This document shows, in pieces, positions 1 to 7,604 of a DNA stretch of 34,495 nt. Location of the stretch: NCBI GenBank assembly GCA_964617875.1, contig CAZUAI010000057.1:1-34495 (forward strand), read 5' to 3'. Each line of letters starts with the position of its first letter. The first letter of the stretch is position 1. Under the pieces are notes generated by a model. The model was not told where the DNA came from. It saw nothing but the letters and a program-made list of their open reading frames with translations, and did no database searches. Position numbers and translations under genes: made by a program. The DNA comes from CAZMVY01 sp964617875. Lineage in GTDB: Bacteria > Planctomycetota > Phycisphaerae > UBA1845 > PWPN01.

Positions 1-351
1 CTGGCGCTATCGCCAGCCGCTTTGACGCCGGCCGCGTGCGAAGGTTGGGTTAGCATTTGACGAGGACGGCGCGCGGAACGCGCGAGCTTCTTAATAAGGT
101 TTAAAGGGAGTGGCGGCGGGCTTCACCGCGCAGGTCCCGGACCGGCGGGCGTCGGGGCCGCCGCGACCGGAGAATCGGATGCTGTCCGTCGTCGCCGCCG
201 CGCACTCACGCACGAGCGCCGCGTTCGCCGGGAAGAAGCGGCACGTCAACGCCGGAACAAGGCGCGTCTTCCGGACAAGCTGAACCCGGGGGTCGCTGAG
301 CAATTGCTCGTGCTATTTCCTGTAAGTGTTGACCAGCAGAAGACTTGAAAC
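1..351. other. Left-edge region without a supported gene
   Basis: No convincing coding region is seen. A 70-codon frame on the minus strand (91-303) has a TTG start, no ribosome-binding site at a useful distance and low-complexity Arg/Ala-rich content, so it is not called. Two small palindromes are visible: a 6-bp stem with a 4-nt loop at 1-16, and a 12-bp perfect palindrome at 298-309. A short A+T-rich patch lies at 90-106. A gene extending from the left of the window cannot be excluded for the first bases. Confidence 0.5.
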
Positions 352-425
352 CGTTCCCGGCAGGATTCGAACCTGCAACCTTTGGCTCCGGAGGCCAACG
401 CTCTGTCCAATTGAGCTACGGGAAC
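352..425 (-). tRNA. tRNA-Arg (anticodon CCG)
   Basis: Read on the minus strand, the 74 nt fold into a complete cloverleaf. The 7-bp acceptor stem is GTTCCCG/CGGGAAC, the D-arm is closed by GCTC/GAGC, the anticodon stem is TTGGC/GCCAA, the variable loop is AGGTT, and the T-arm GCAGG/CCTGC encloses TTCGAAT. The seven-base anticodon loop CTCCGGA puts CCG at positions 34-36, so it reads the arginine codon CGG. The discriminator base is G. The CCA end is not encoded (next bases GTT), so it must be added after transcription. A good promoter lies just upstream (453-480). Confidence 0.95.
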
Positions 426-452
426 CCTGGGGCGATCGTGGTCGCCGGTTCC

Positions 453-480
453 ACTTTATCCACAGGCTGTGGATTGTCAA
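453..480 (-). promoter_or_regulatory. Promoter of tRNA-Arg with a palindromic spacer
   Basis: On the minus strand a perfect -35 box TTGACA (480-475) is followed after 16 bp by TAAAGT (458-453), a fair -10 box. Transcription would start near 446, about 20 nt before the tRNA 5' end. The bases between the boxes are almost exactly a perfect 17-bp palindrome, ATCCACAGGCTGTGGAT (458-474). Its left half plus two flanking bases is the DnaA-box consensus TTATCCACA (456-464). The promoter call is supported by box quality and position. A role for the palindrome is speculative. Confidence 0.6.
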
Positions 481-568
481 CCGGGCCGAGGGCGTCGAGA
501 AGGAAGTGTCGGCGCCGCAAGGGCGGGGGCCCTGTACAGTCGGGCGGTTTCCTTGTGGCGCGGGCCGC

Positions 569-598
569 CTGGCCCCACGGCCAGCGGGCTGGAAGCCC
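569..598 (-). terminator. Two adjacent small hairpins downstream of nth (weak terminator candidate)
   Basis: Two neighbouring inverted repeats lie 39-68 bases past the nth stop codon: CTGGCC/GGCCAG with a 4-nt loop (569-584) and GGGCT/AGCCC with a 3-nt loop (586-598). There is no T-tract, so intrinsic termination is uncertain. They may only be GC-rich coincidences. Confidence 0.2.
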
Positions 599-636
599 CC
601 ATCCCAAGGCGCCAACGCGTGCGGTGGCAGACGGTG

Positions 637-1344
637 CTATCCCTGCCGCCGGGCCTTGCGGGCGTCGGCGGGTTCGAATGTGAATGCAGACGGGCAGGAT
701 CTCGACACCGTACAACCGGCACAGTCCGGCTTGCGGGCCGAACAGACCCGCCGTCCGTGCCAGGTCATCGCGTGGGCGAAGAACGTCCACTCCGCCTGCG
801 GGATGAGCTGCATCAGGTCCTGCTCGATCCTCACGGCGTCCTTGTCGTCCTTGCTCGACCAGGTAAGCCCCATGCGGTGCGCCAGGCGGCCGACGTGCGT
901 GTCCACGACAATGCCGTCGTTCCGCTTGAACCACGTGCCGAGGATCACGTTCGCCGTCTTGCGGGCGACGCCGGGCAGGGCGGTCAGTTCCTCCATGGTC
1001 GCGGGGACCTCGCCGCCGTGCCGTTCGAGAATCCGTCTGCACGCCCCCTGGATGCTCTTGGTCTTCTGCCGGAAGAAGCCCGTCGAGTGGACGATCCGCT
1101 CGATTTCCTCGGCGGGGGCGGCGGCGAGGTCGGCCGCCGTCGGGTATCGTTCGAACAGGACAGGCGTGACCTTGTTGACGCCCTCGTCCGTCGATTGCGC
1201 CGAGAGGATCGTGGCGACCAGCAACTCGATCGCGCTGCGGTGGTTGAGGGCGCACGTCGCGTCGGGGTAGAGCTTCTTCAGGCCGCGCAGAATCGCGCGG
1301 GCTCGCTTCCTGCGGTCGTCGATGGATTCGCGTCTTCCGGCCAT
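637..1344 (-). CDS. nth: Endonuclease III (DNA glycosylase/AP lyase)
   Basis: This 235-residue protein is a full-length endonuclease III of the HhH-GPD family, a base-excision-repair enzyme that removes oxidised pyrimidines and nicks abasic sites. The helix-hairpin-helix LPGVARKTA holds the catalytic lysine (about K129), and GIVVDTHVGR holds the catalytic aspartate (about D148). The C-terminal 4Fe-4S loop is complete, with cysteines near 201, 208, 211 and 217 (C-x6-C-x2-C-x5-C). I chose the ATG at 1344 because GGAAGG sits 8 bases upstream; an in-frame GTG at 1353 would add three residues. The gene reads towards tRNA-Arg but a good tRNA promoter lies between them, so co-transcription is not needed. 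Confidence 0.95.
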   Translation of the reverse strand: MAGRRESIDDRRKRARAILRGLKKLYPDATCALNHRSAIELLVATILSAQSTDEGVNKVTPVLFERYPTAADLAAAPAEEIERIVHSTGFFRQKTKSIQGACRRILERHGGEVPATMEELTALPGVARKTANVILGTWFKRNDGIVVDTHVGRLAHRMGLTWSSKDDKDAVRIEQDLMQLIPQAEWTFFAHAMTWHGRRVCSARKPDCAGCTVSRSCPSAFTFEPADARKARRQG

Positions 1345-1496
1345 AGTTCGCACCTTCCGGCATACTGGCGTCAGTCATCTCGAAGCGGCAGGTCTTGCCC
1401 GCTTGCGCGGGCCGCGACCGTGCCCTGCCGTCGCTCAACAGGTGGGCGAACCTCCGCGACCGCGAATACAGTTGCGGCGGCGGAGAACCGCCCGCC

Positions 1497-1928
1497 CTAC
1501 ACCGCCCGCGTGACGTAGCGTACCTCGGTCACGAACGACGTGCCGCACTCCGGGCAGCGATCGTCGGGCAGCCCCCTGAGATTGTAGTCGCAGCGGGGGC
1601 AGCGCGGCTCGAGCGGCGGCAACGGGTTGATGGTCCGGGCCATGGCGACGCAGGCGGCGATCTGTACGATCATCGTCACTGTGGCGAAGCCGAGGTACAC
1701 CAGCATGAAGTAGCCCGGATCCGGCGAGGGGCCGGACCTGCTCGCCACCAGCATGATGAGTACCTGGCGGAGAAACCACGAGACAAACGGCCAGATTCCC
1801 AGTGCCACGAACAACCACCAGAAGCCGGCGACCCGAGTTCGGCGCGCGAGGGCAAACAGCACACACCCGGTTATCAGCGGAAACACGAGGTATGCCAAGT
1901 CATAGAGCTTCATAGCGGAACTGCTCAT
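1497..1928 (-). CDS. Small membrane protein with a C-terminal zinc ribbon
   Basis: This 143-residue protein has about three hydrophobic segments (roughly residues 11-28, 35-62 and 73-98). A short C-terminal zinc ribbon follows: CPRC at 110-113 and CPEC at 125-128, joined by DYNLRGLP. This ribbon with an RGLP linker is frequent in small planctomycete membrane proteins, whose function is unknown to me. The ATG at 1928 is directly preceded by AGGA; a second in-frame ATG lies five codons later. It lies between nth and the MoaD-like gene on the same strand, with gaps of 152 and 39 bases. No function can be assigned beyond probable metal binding at the inner-membrane face. Confidence 0.75.
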   Translation of the reverse strand: MSSSAMKLYDLAYLVFPLITGCVLFALARRTRVAGFWWLFVALGIWPFVSWFLRQVLIMLVASRSGPSPDPGYFMLVYLGFATVTMIVQIAACVAMARTINPLPPLEPRCPRCDYNLRGLPDDRCPECGTSFVTEVRYVTRAV

Positions 1929-1967
1929 TCCTGTGGCCTCCAGCCGGCGTCGCGGCCGGCTCCATCA

Positions 1968-2234
1968 TCACCCGCCGGAGACCGGCGGGATCAACGCGAT
2001 TTCATCGCCGGACCGCAGCGGACGCGACGCCTCCGCGTATTCCTGGTTCACCGCGAAGCGGACCGGCCCGAGCCGTCCGGCGAGCCCGGGATAGCGGGCG
2101 GCAATCAGCTCGATCAGCGTGCCGAGCGTCGCCGGTCCGCACAGCTCGTACCGGGCCTCCGCATGGCCGACGACATCGGCCGCGGGGCCGCAGAATCGCA
2201 CGTTGACCGACACCATGTTGTCCGGTGGGTTCAT
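1968..2234 (-). CDS. MoaD/ThiS family sulfur-carrier protein
   Basis: This 88-residue protein has the ubiquitin-like beta-grasp pattern of MoaD and ThiS. It starts with a VSVNVRFCG strand, has a central helix (LIELIAARYPGL) and a strand around VRFAVNQEY, and ends in LIPPVSGG. The terminal Gly-Gly is the residue pair that is adenylated and thiocarboxylated in this family. MoaD supplies sulfur to molybdopterin synthase; relatives serve thiazole or other sulfur transfer. The ATG at 2234 falls 4 bases after the stop of the TPR membrane protein gene, suggesting one transcript. An upstream in-frame start would overlap that gene and is less likely. No moaE, moeB or thiF is visible nearby, so the partner is unknown. 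Confidence 0.85.
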   Translation of the reverse strand: MNPPDNMVSVNVRFCGPAADVVGHAEARYELCGPATLGTLIELIAARYPGLAGRLGPVRFAVNQEYAEASRPLRSGDEIALIPPVSGG

Positions 2235-2238
2235 CGCT

Positions 2239-4452
2239 TCACGGTGAGGGTTTCGCCGCCTTCTTCGCCCGGGCGGCATCGAGGGCCTCGCGGAGGCCGG
2301 GGAAGTCCGGCCTGAGCCGTTCGATCTGTTCGTAGTGCGCGAGGGCCTCGTCGGTGCGGCCCGCGTTCATCAGCGTCGCGGCGAGGTTCATGCGCGCCTT
2401 GGCGTAGTCCGGCCGCAATCGCAGCGCCAGCGCGAAGTGCGCGATCGCCTCATCGAGCCGTCCCTGGCTGCCGAGGAGCTGTCCCAGGTTGTTGTGATAC
2501 TCGGGCGCGTCGGGTCGGAGCCGTACGGCCTCCCGCAGGTGCGAGACGGCCTCGTCGATCCGGTTCTGCGCGGAAAGGCAGGTGGCGAGGTTCACATGGG
2601 CGTCGGCGTGGTCCGGTCGGAGCCGAATCGCGTCGCGGAAATTCCGGGCCGCCTCGTCCAGCCGGCCGAGTTGGAGCTTCGCACGGCCCAGGTTGTTCCG
2701 CGCCTCCGGGTCGTACGGGTTGAGCCGGACGCTTTCGGCAAAGTGCCCGGCTGCCTTCTCGATCTGTCCCTGGCGAGCGAGGGCGAGCCCCAGGTTTCCG
2801 TGCGCCTCGGGAAACTCCCACTTGATTCGGAGCGCGGCACGGTAGTTCTCGATGGCCTCGTCCGTCTTTCCCTGCCGCTCCAGCGCCGTGCCGAGATTGT
2901 TGTACGACTCGACCGCGCGGGGATCGTGCCGGATCGCCTCCTGGAAGAGCCGCACGGCCTCGTCCAGATTGCCGAGGTCGAGCCAGACCAGCGCGAGGTT
3001 GTTCTCGACGCCGGCGAAGTTCGGCCGCAGCGCGAGCGACTTCCGATAGCACCAGATCGCCTTCTCGTAGTCTCCCTTGTTATGCTGGATGTCGCCGTAG
3101 CCGAGATAGAGCGTGGGGGCGCTGGGCGCCAGCCGCAGCATGTGCTGGTAGAGCGTCTCGCTGTCCCGCCACAGGGCCGCCTGGCGCCGCGTTGCCGCCG
3201 CCTCGGCGGCGCCCGCCCCGACGAGGGCGACGAGCATTGCCGCCTGCGCCCACGGAAGCACGCCCGCGCGCGACGCGGCATCCCACGCCTTGCCCAGCGC
3301 CCATGCGAGGCCGATGAGAAAACCGACGGCGGGCAGGTACGCGTACTTGTCCGACGCGATCACGTTGGTGAAGCCCAGCACGCCCATCGTGGGAAAGATC
3401 GCCACGAAGAAGATCAGCCAGCTCGTCAGGATCGCGCGGGTCCACCGCAGCGACAGGAGCAACAGCGGGAGCAGCACGCCGGTGCCGATCACGCCGATGC
3501 GGAACATGTGGGCCTGGAGGTTGAGCGGCGACGGGACGGGATAGTGCGACGACAGATTCACCGGCCAAAGCATCTTCCACGGATAGAAGATGATGTTGTG
3601 GCAGAGGAACAGCGGGATCCGCCACGGCGGGTGTTCCCCCGGCGTCTCGACGCCCGCCATGCGCTTCTGCGAGACCACCGTGATGACGGCCGAGGCGGCC
3701 CCGATGATGAAGAACGGCCACTTTTCGATCACCGCGCGCCAACTGAGCCGGCGGAGCGGCCAGTAGTCCAGCAGGAGCAGGAGCGCCGGCAACGGCGTGC
3801 TCGTCGGCTTCGAAAGGAGGGCCAGCGCATAGAGCGCCACGCAGGCCCACAACAGGCGAGGGTCCTTTCGGCGCGCATAGCGAACGTACAGGATCAGGCA
3901 CCACAACGAGAAGAACGCGGCGAGCAGCGTCTTCCGCTCGCCGACCCAGGGGATCGTCTCCACCGTCAGCGGATGCATCCCGAAGAGCAGCCCGACGCCC
4001 GCCGCCACCCACGGCCGGCCGAAGAGCGAGTAGAGCAGCACGACCACCAGGACTGTGTTCGCAACGTGAAACGCCAGGCTTGTCCGGTGGTAGGGACGGA
4101 GGTAGTCCGGCCGTCCGCCCATCGCCGAGTCCAGCATCAGCGAGATCATCGCCAGCGGCTGGTAGTAACCACGGACGGTCGAGGGCTCGAGGACCTCCCG
4201 CAGGAAGCGACCGGCCGAGGCGAGGCTCGGGCTCTGAACGAGGTAGTTCCGCGTCAGGTACTGGTCATCGTCAAACGTCAGCGCTTCGGCCGCCAGGCAC
4301 CGCCAGTGTACGGCTGCCACGAGAACGGCCACGACCGCCAGCAGGCCCGCGAGCAGCCGCCGTTCGGCGGCGAGCGACCGGCCAGGCCGCGCGCCCGGTT
4401 CGCCGGCCGGTCGGCCGGGCGCGCCCTGCCCTGTGTGTGCCTCGCCGTCCAT
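2239..4452 (-). CDS. TMTC-like membrane glycosyltransferase-type protein with C-terminal TPRs
   Basis: This 737-residue protein has two halves. The first (about residues 30-430) is a multi-spanning membrane region. It has an acidic motif DDD in the first large loop (61-63), a YYQPLAMISLMLD segment, and an HPLTVETIPWVGERK loop. These are features of the TMTC/DUF1736 group of GT-C-fold proteins, whose eukaryotic members transfer mannose from dolichol-phosphate. The second half holds about eight canonical 34-residue TPRs, each with the usual A/G-Y-N-N-L-G and DEA positions. The ATG at 4452 gives a short basic N-terminus before the first membrane helix; longer in-frame extensions run into low-complexity sequence. 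Glycosyl transfer to a secreted target is inferred. The real donor and acceptor are unknown. Confidence 0.8.
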   Translation of the reverse strand: MDGEAHTGQGAPGRPAGEPGARPGRSLAAERRLLAGLLAVVAVLVAAVHWRCLAAEALTFDDDQYLTRNYLVQSPSLASAGRFLREVLEPSTVRGYYQPLAMISLMLDSAMGGRPDYLRPYHRTSLAFHVANTVLVVVLLYSLFGRPWVAAGVGLLFGMHPLTVETIPWVGERKTLLAAFFSLWCLILYVRYARRKDPRLLWACVALYALALLSKPTSTPLPALLLLLDYWPLRRLSWRAVIEKWPFFIIGAASAVITVVSQKRMAGVETPGEHPPWRIPLFLCHNIIFYPWKMLWPVNLSSHYPVPSPLNLQAHMFRIGVIGTGVLLPLLLLSLRWTRAILTSWLIFFVAIFPTMGVLGFTNVIASDKYAYLPAVGFLIGLAWALGKAWDAASRAGVLPWAQAAMLVALVGAGAAEAAATRRQAALWRDSETLYQHMLRLAPSAPTLYLGYGDIQHNKGDYEKAIWCYRKSLALRPNFAGVENNLALVWLDLGNLDEAVRLFQEAIRHDPRAVESYNNLGTALERQGKTDEAIENYRAALRIKWEFPEAHGNLGLALARQGQIEKAAGHFAESVRLNPYDPEARNNLGRAKLQLGRLDEAARNFRDAIRLRPDHADAHVNLATCLSAQNRIDEAVSHLREAVRLRPDAPEYHNNLGQLLGSQGRLDEAIAHFALALRLRPDYAKARMNLAATLMNAGRTDEALAHYEQIERLRPDFPGLREALDAARAKKAAKPSP

Positions 4453-4771
4453 GCGTGTAGCGTACGAATCGCCGGCAGACGCGTCAATGCGTGGCCCCGC
4501 CTCGCTTTGCCGGTCGCGCCGTCGCCGGACCGCCCGTCGGCACGGCTGCCGGGCCGATTCCGGAGGAGGCACGAAATCGAGCACGTGCATTGCTTCGTAC
4601 GGTGCGGTCCGCAGGCACTCCCGGCACGAACGGGACTCGCGAACGCCTCGGTGGTTTGCCGCGCGTTTTCGCGGCAGCTATCCTATGACGTCCGCCAGGA
4701 CGGGGGCGGGCGGATCGTGCTGCATCCGCGGCCGGCGGCGGCCGTGCCGTGAAAGGACGGAGGCGTCTTCC
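4453..4771. other. Divergent intergenic region before the heptose operon
   Basis: These 319 bases separate the TPR membrane protein gene (minus) from the sugar operon (plus). An open frame crosses the region in phase with the epimerase gene. Its translation is Arg/Ala-rich and matches no dehydrogenase N-terminus, so it is read as non-coding leader. It holds a promoter candidate at 4656-4684 and a ribosome-binding site at 4753-4762. Confidence 0.5.
4656..4684 (+). promoter_or_regulatory. Candidate promoter of the heptose operon
   Basis: TTGCCG (4656-4661) and TATCCT (4679-4684) are 17 bp apart, each matching 4 of 6 consensus bases. Transcription would begin near 4691, leaving an 80-nt leader before the TTG start at 4772. 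The spacer carries a 7-bp inverted repeat, TGCCGCG/CGCGGCA (4657-4663 and 4670-4676), that could be an operator. The call rests on pattern and position only. Confidence 0.4.
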
Positions 4772-5725
4772 TTGCGATTCTTTGTTACGGGAGCAGCGGG
4801 GTTCATCGGCAGCAACCTCGCTGACCGGCTGCTGGCGGACGGCCACGACGTGGCGGGCTGGGACAACTTCTCGACGGGCCGCGAGGAGTTTCTCGCGGCG
4901 GCGCGGGAGCGTCCGCGGTTTGTGCTGCACCGCGGCGACACCCTCGACCTGCCGCGGCTGACCGACGCCATGCACGGCTGCGAGTTCGTGTTCCACCTGG
5001 CCGCCAACGCCGACGTGCGGTTCGGCACGCAGCATCCCCGCAGGGATCTTGAACAAAACACCATCGCGACGTCGAACGTGCTCGAGGCGATGCGCGCCAA
5101 CGGCATCCGGCGGATCGCGTTCTCCTCCACGGGATCCATCTACGGCGAACCCCGCGTGTTCCCCACGCCGGAGGATGCGCCGTTTCCCGTGCAGACGTCG
5201 CTTTACGGCGCCTCCAAGCTGGCATCGGAGGGGCTGATCGAGGCGTACTGCGAGGGCTTCGGCTTTCAGGGATACGTGTTCCGCTTCGTGTCGATCCTCG
5301 GCGAGCGTTACTCGCACGGGCACGTCTTCGACTTCGTCCGCCAGCTCCGCGAGCACCCGGACCGGCTGCACATCCTCGGCAACGGCCGGCAGAAGAAGTC
5401 CTACCTCTACGTGCAGGACTGCATCGACGCCATGCTGCTCGCCATCGAGAAGGCGAACGACAAGGTCAACCGGCTCAACCTCGGCACGGACGAGTATTGC
5501 GAGGTCAACGACTCCGCGAGCTGGATCGCCGAGGCCCTGGGCCTTGCGCCGCAACGGACGTACGCCGGCGGCGAGCGCGGCTGGGTCGGCGACAGCCCGT
5601 TCATCCTGCTCGACTGCTCGCGGATGCGATCGCTCGGCTGGCGCCCGAAGCTGACCATCCGCGACGGCGTCCTGCGGACCGTCCGGTATCTGCAGGAACA
5701 CGAATGGCTGCTGGAGTCCCGCTGA
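4772..5725 (+). CDS. NAD-dependent sugar epimerase/dehydratase (extended SDR)
   Basis: This 317-residue extended short-chain dehydrogenase resembles UDP-glucose 4-epimerase-type enzymes acting on nucleotide sugars. It begins with the Rossmann motif GAAGFIG (7-13). The NAD-site segment FHLAANADV is present, and so are the catalytic SST (119-120 region) and Y145-x3-K149 (YGASK). The start is TTG at 4772, because AGGACGGAGG lies about nine bases upstream and the Rossmann strand begins at once; the frame stays open further upstream without family-like sequence. It is the first gene of an eight-gene overlapping operon, and its stop shares a base with the next start (TGATG). Its substrate is probably the GDP-heptose made by downstream genes, by inference from context. 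Epimerase, dehydratase or reductase chemistry cannot be told apart from sequence. Confidence 0.85.
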   Translation: MRFFVTGAAGFIGSNLADRLLADGHDVAGWDNFSTGREEFLAAARERPRFVLHRGDTLDLPRLTDAMHGCEFVFHLAANADVRFGTQHPRRDLEQNTIATSNVLEAMRANGIRRIAFSSTGSIYGEPRVFPTPEDAPFPVQTSLYGASKLASEGLIEAYCEGFGFQGYVFRFVSILGERYSHGHVFDFVRQLREHPDRLHILGNGRQKKSYLYVQDCIDAMLLAIEKANDKVNRLNLGTDEYCEVNDSASWIAEALGLAPQRTYAGGERGWVGDSPFILLDCSRMRSLGWRPKLTIRDGVLRTVRYLQEHEWLLESR

Positions 5726-6609
5726 TGGCCGCCGCGCACACGCCGTCCGATCTGCGGGGAACGACGGCCATCGTGACCGGCGCCTCGCGCGGCCTCGGGC
5801 GCGCCGTCGCCGAAGCCCTCTGGCGATCCGGCGCGAGCGTGCTGCTGACCGCGCGATCCGAGGCGGCCCTGGCGGCGATCCGCGCCGGCTTCGAGCGCGA
5901 AGCCCGCCCGGGCCAGACGGCGCGGTGCGTGACGGCGGACCTGGCCGAGGAGGACGCCGCCGACCGGATCCTGAGCGAGGCGCGCCGGGCGTGGCCGCAA
6001 CTGAACGTGCTGGTCAACAACGCGGCGCTGCCGGGTCCGATCGGCAAGACCTGGGACAACGACTGGGATGCGTGGGAGCGGACGATCCGCGTGAACCTGC
6101 TCGCCCCCGTGCAGCTCTGCCGCGGCGCCGCCCGCTGGATGCTGGAGCAGGGGCGCGGACGCATCATCAACCTGTCGGGCGGCGGGGCGACGGGGCCCCG
6201 GCCGGGCTTCTCGGCGTACGCGACGGCGAAGGCCGCCCTGGTGCGCTTCAGCGAGGTCCTTGCGCACGAGCTTGCGGATACGGAGATCACGGTGAACTGT
6301 GTGGCGCCGGGCATGATGAACACGGCCATGATCGAGGCCGTCCGCCGGGCCGGTGCGGCGCAGGCCGGCGCCCGGGAATACGACCAGGCCGTCAAGGCGG
6401 AGCAATCGGGCCCCGACGGCGGAACCGCGCGGCCCGCGGAGCTGGTCCTCTTCCTGGCATCGGCGAGGTCGGCAGGCATCACCGGGCGGCTGCTCAGCGC
6501 GGTGTGGGACCCGTGGGAAACGCTCGGCGACCGCGCCGTGGAGTTGGCCGCGAGCGACATCTATACGCTGCGGCGGATCGTGCCGGGCGACCGCGGAAAG
6601 CGCTGGTAG
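5725..6609 (+). CDS. Short-chain dehydrogenase/reductase
   Basis: This 294-residue classical SDR has the cofactor motif TGASRGLG (18-25), the structural NNA (98-100), and the catalytic set N124, S151, Y165 and K169 (YATAK). It is cytosolic and has no membrane segment. The ATG at 5725 overlaps the previous stop by one base, pointing to coupled translation. The C-terminal tail past about residue 235 is longer than in minimal SDRs and includes a charged stretch (REYDQAVKAEQ). In this operon it probably oxidises or reduces a hydroxyl or keto group of a sugar or sugar nucleotide. That role is inferred only from its neighbours. Confidence 0.88.
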   Translation: MAAAHTPSDLRGTTAIVTGASRGLGRAVAEALWRSGASVLLTARSEAALAAIRAGFEREARPGQTARCVTADLAEEDAADRILSEARRAWPQLNVLVNNAALPGPIGKTWDNDWDAWERTIRVNLLAPVQLCRGAARWMLEQGRGRIINLSGGGATGPRPGFSAYATAKAALVRFSEVLAHELADTEITVNCVAPGMMNTAMIEAVRRAGAAQAGAREYDQAVKAEQSGPDGGTARPAELVLFLASARSAGITGRLLSAVWDPWETLGDRAVELAASDIYTLRRIVPGDRGKRW

Positions 6610-6626
6610 CGGAGGCGGGTGTCGAA

Positions 6627-7604
6627 ATGAACGTGGCAATCATCGGTTGCGGGCTCATCGGCCGGAAACGCGCCAAGGCCCTCGGCGGCGCGAAGCTCGT
6701 CGCCTGCGCCGACGTTTCCGAACCGCGGGCGCGCGAGCTGGCCGCGGGGGCGCCCGGGGCGGCGGCCGCGACCGACTGGCGGCGCGTCGTGGACCGGAAG
6801 GATGTGGACATCGTCGTCGTGGCGACGACGCATGACGCGCTCGCGGAAATCACGCTCGCCGCCATCCAGGCGGGCAAACACGTCCTGGTGGAGAAGCCCG
6901 CCGGCCGTCGCGCCGCCGAGATCGACCCCTTGATGGCCGCGGCGAGAGACCGCAACGTGCGCGTCCGCGTCGGATTCAACCACCGGTACCACCCGTCGTT
7001 CCTCAAGGCCCGGCAACTGATCGCCGACGGCACGGCGGGGCCGCTGCTGTACGTCCGCGGCCGGTACGGCCACGGCGGCCGCATCGGGTACGAGAGCGAG
7101 TGGCGGGCGAACCCGGAGGTGTCCGGCGGCGGCGAGCTGATCGACCAGGGCGTCCATCTGATCGATCTGGCGCGGTGGTTCCTGGGCGAGTTCACCGAGG
7201 TCCAGGGCTTCGCGGACACGTACTTCTGGAAGATGCCCGTGGAGGACAACGGCTTTCTGCTCCTGCGGACGGCGCGGCGGCAGACGGCGTTCCTGCACGC
7301 CAGCTGCACGGAGTGGAAGAACCTCTTCTCGTTCGAGATCTTCGGCCGCGACGCCAAGCTGGAGATCTCCGGCCTCGGCGGGAGCTACGGCACGGAGCGG
7401 CTGACGCTCTATCGCATGTTGCCGGAGATGGGTCCGCCCGAGACGACGGCCTGGGAGTACCCGATGGCCGACCGCTCCTGGGACGTCGAGTTTGCGGAGT
7501 TCCTGGAGGACATCCGCGAGGGCCGCGAGCCAGCCGCCGGCCTGCCGGACGCCCGCGCCGCCCTGCGGATCGTGGAGGCCGTCTACGAGGGGTCACGCCG
7601 ATGA
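6627..7604 (+). CDS. Gfo/Idh/MocA family sugar dehydrogenase
   Basis: This 325-residue oxidoreductase has the N-terminal Rossmann motif GCGLIG (7-12), the family EKP signature with K90, and the C-terminal-domain motif GGGELIDQGVHLIDLARW. In that motif the histidine near 177 is the usual catalytic residue and the upstream aspartate is conserved. GGAGG lies 11 bases before the ATG at 6627. Its stop overlaps the kinase start (ATGA). Family members oxidise or reduce sugar hydroxyls with NAD(P), often on nucleotide sugars. With two SDR enzymes just upstream it could complete a keto-sugar interconversion. The substrate is not readable from the sequence. Confidence 0.9.
   Translation: MNVAIIGCGLIGRKRAKALGGAKLVACADVSEPRARELAAGAPGAAAATDWRRVVDRKDVDIVVVATTHDALAEITLAAIQAGKHVLVEKPAGRRAAEIDPLMAAARDRNVRVRVGFNHRYHPSFLKARQLIADGTAGPLLYVRGRYGHGGRIGYESEWRANPEVSGGGELIDQGVHLIDLARWFLGEFTEVQGFADTYFWKMPVEDNGFLLLRTARRQTAFLHASCTEWKNLFSFEIFGRDAKLEISGLGGSYGTERLTLYRMLPEMGPPETTAWEYPMADRSWDVEFAEFLEDIREGREPAAGLPDARAALRIVEAVYEGSRR

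Noticed and set aside
91..303. 70-codon minus-strand frame downstream of the tRNA
   Set aside because: TTG start without a ribosome-binding site, Arg/Ala-rich content and no family likeness; such frames are common by chance in high-GC DNA.
298..309. 12-bp palindrome near the left edge
   Set aside because: Short and isolated, with no gene or T-tract to give it a role.
456..474. DnaA-box match as evidence of a replication origin
   Set aside because: Only one consensus box with one inverted partner; no box cluster, no A+T-rich unwinding region, and no dnaA, dnaN or gyrase genes nearby. The promoter explanation fits better.
2335..4752. 805-codon plus-strand frame opposite the TMTC-like gene
   Set aside because: Arg/Glu/Val-rich translation without motifs; it mirrors the real minus-strand gene, which has clear membrane helices and TPRs.
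4433..4771. N-terminal extension of the epimerase
   Set aside because: The frame is open, but its translation is Arg/Ser-rich and precedes a proper Rossmann start with a strong ribosome-binding site before TTG 4772.
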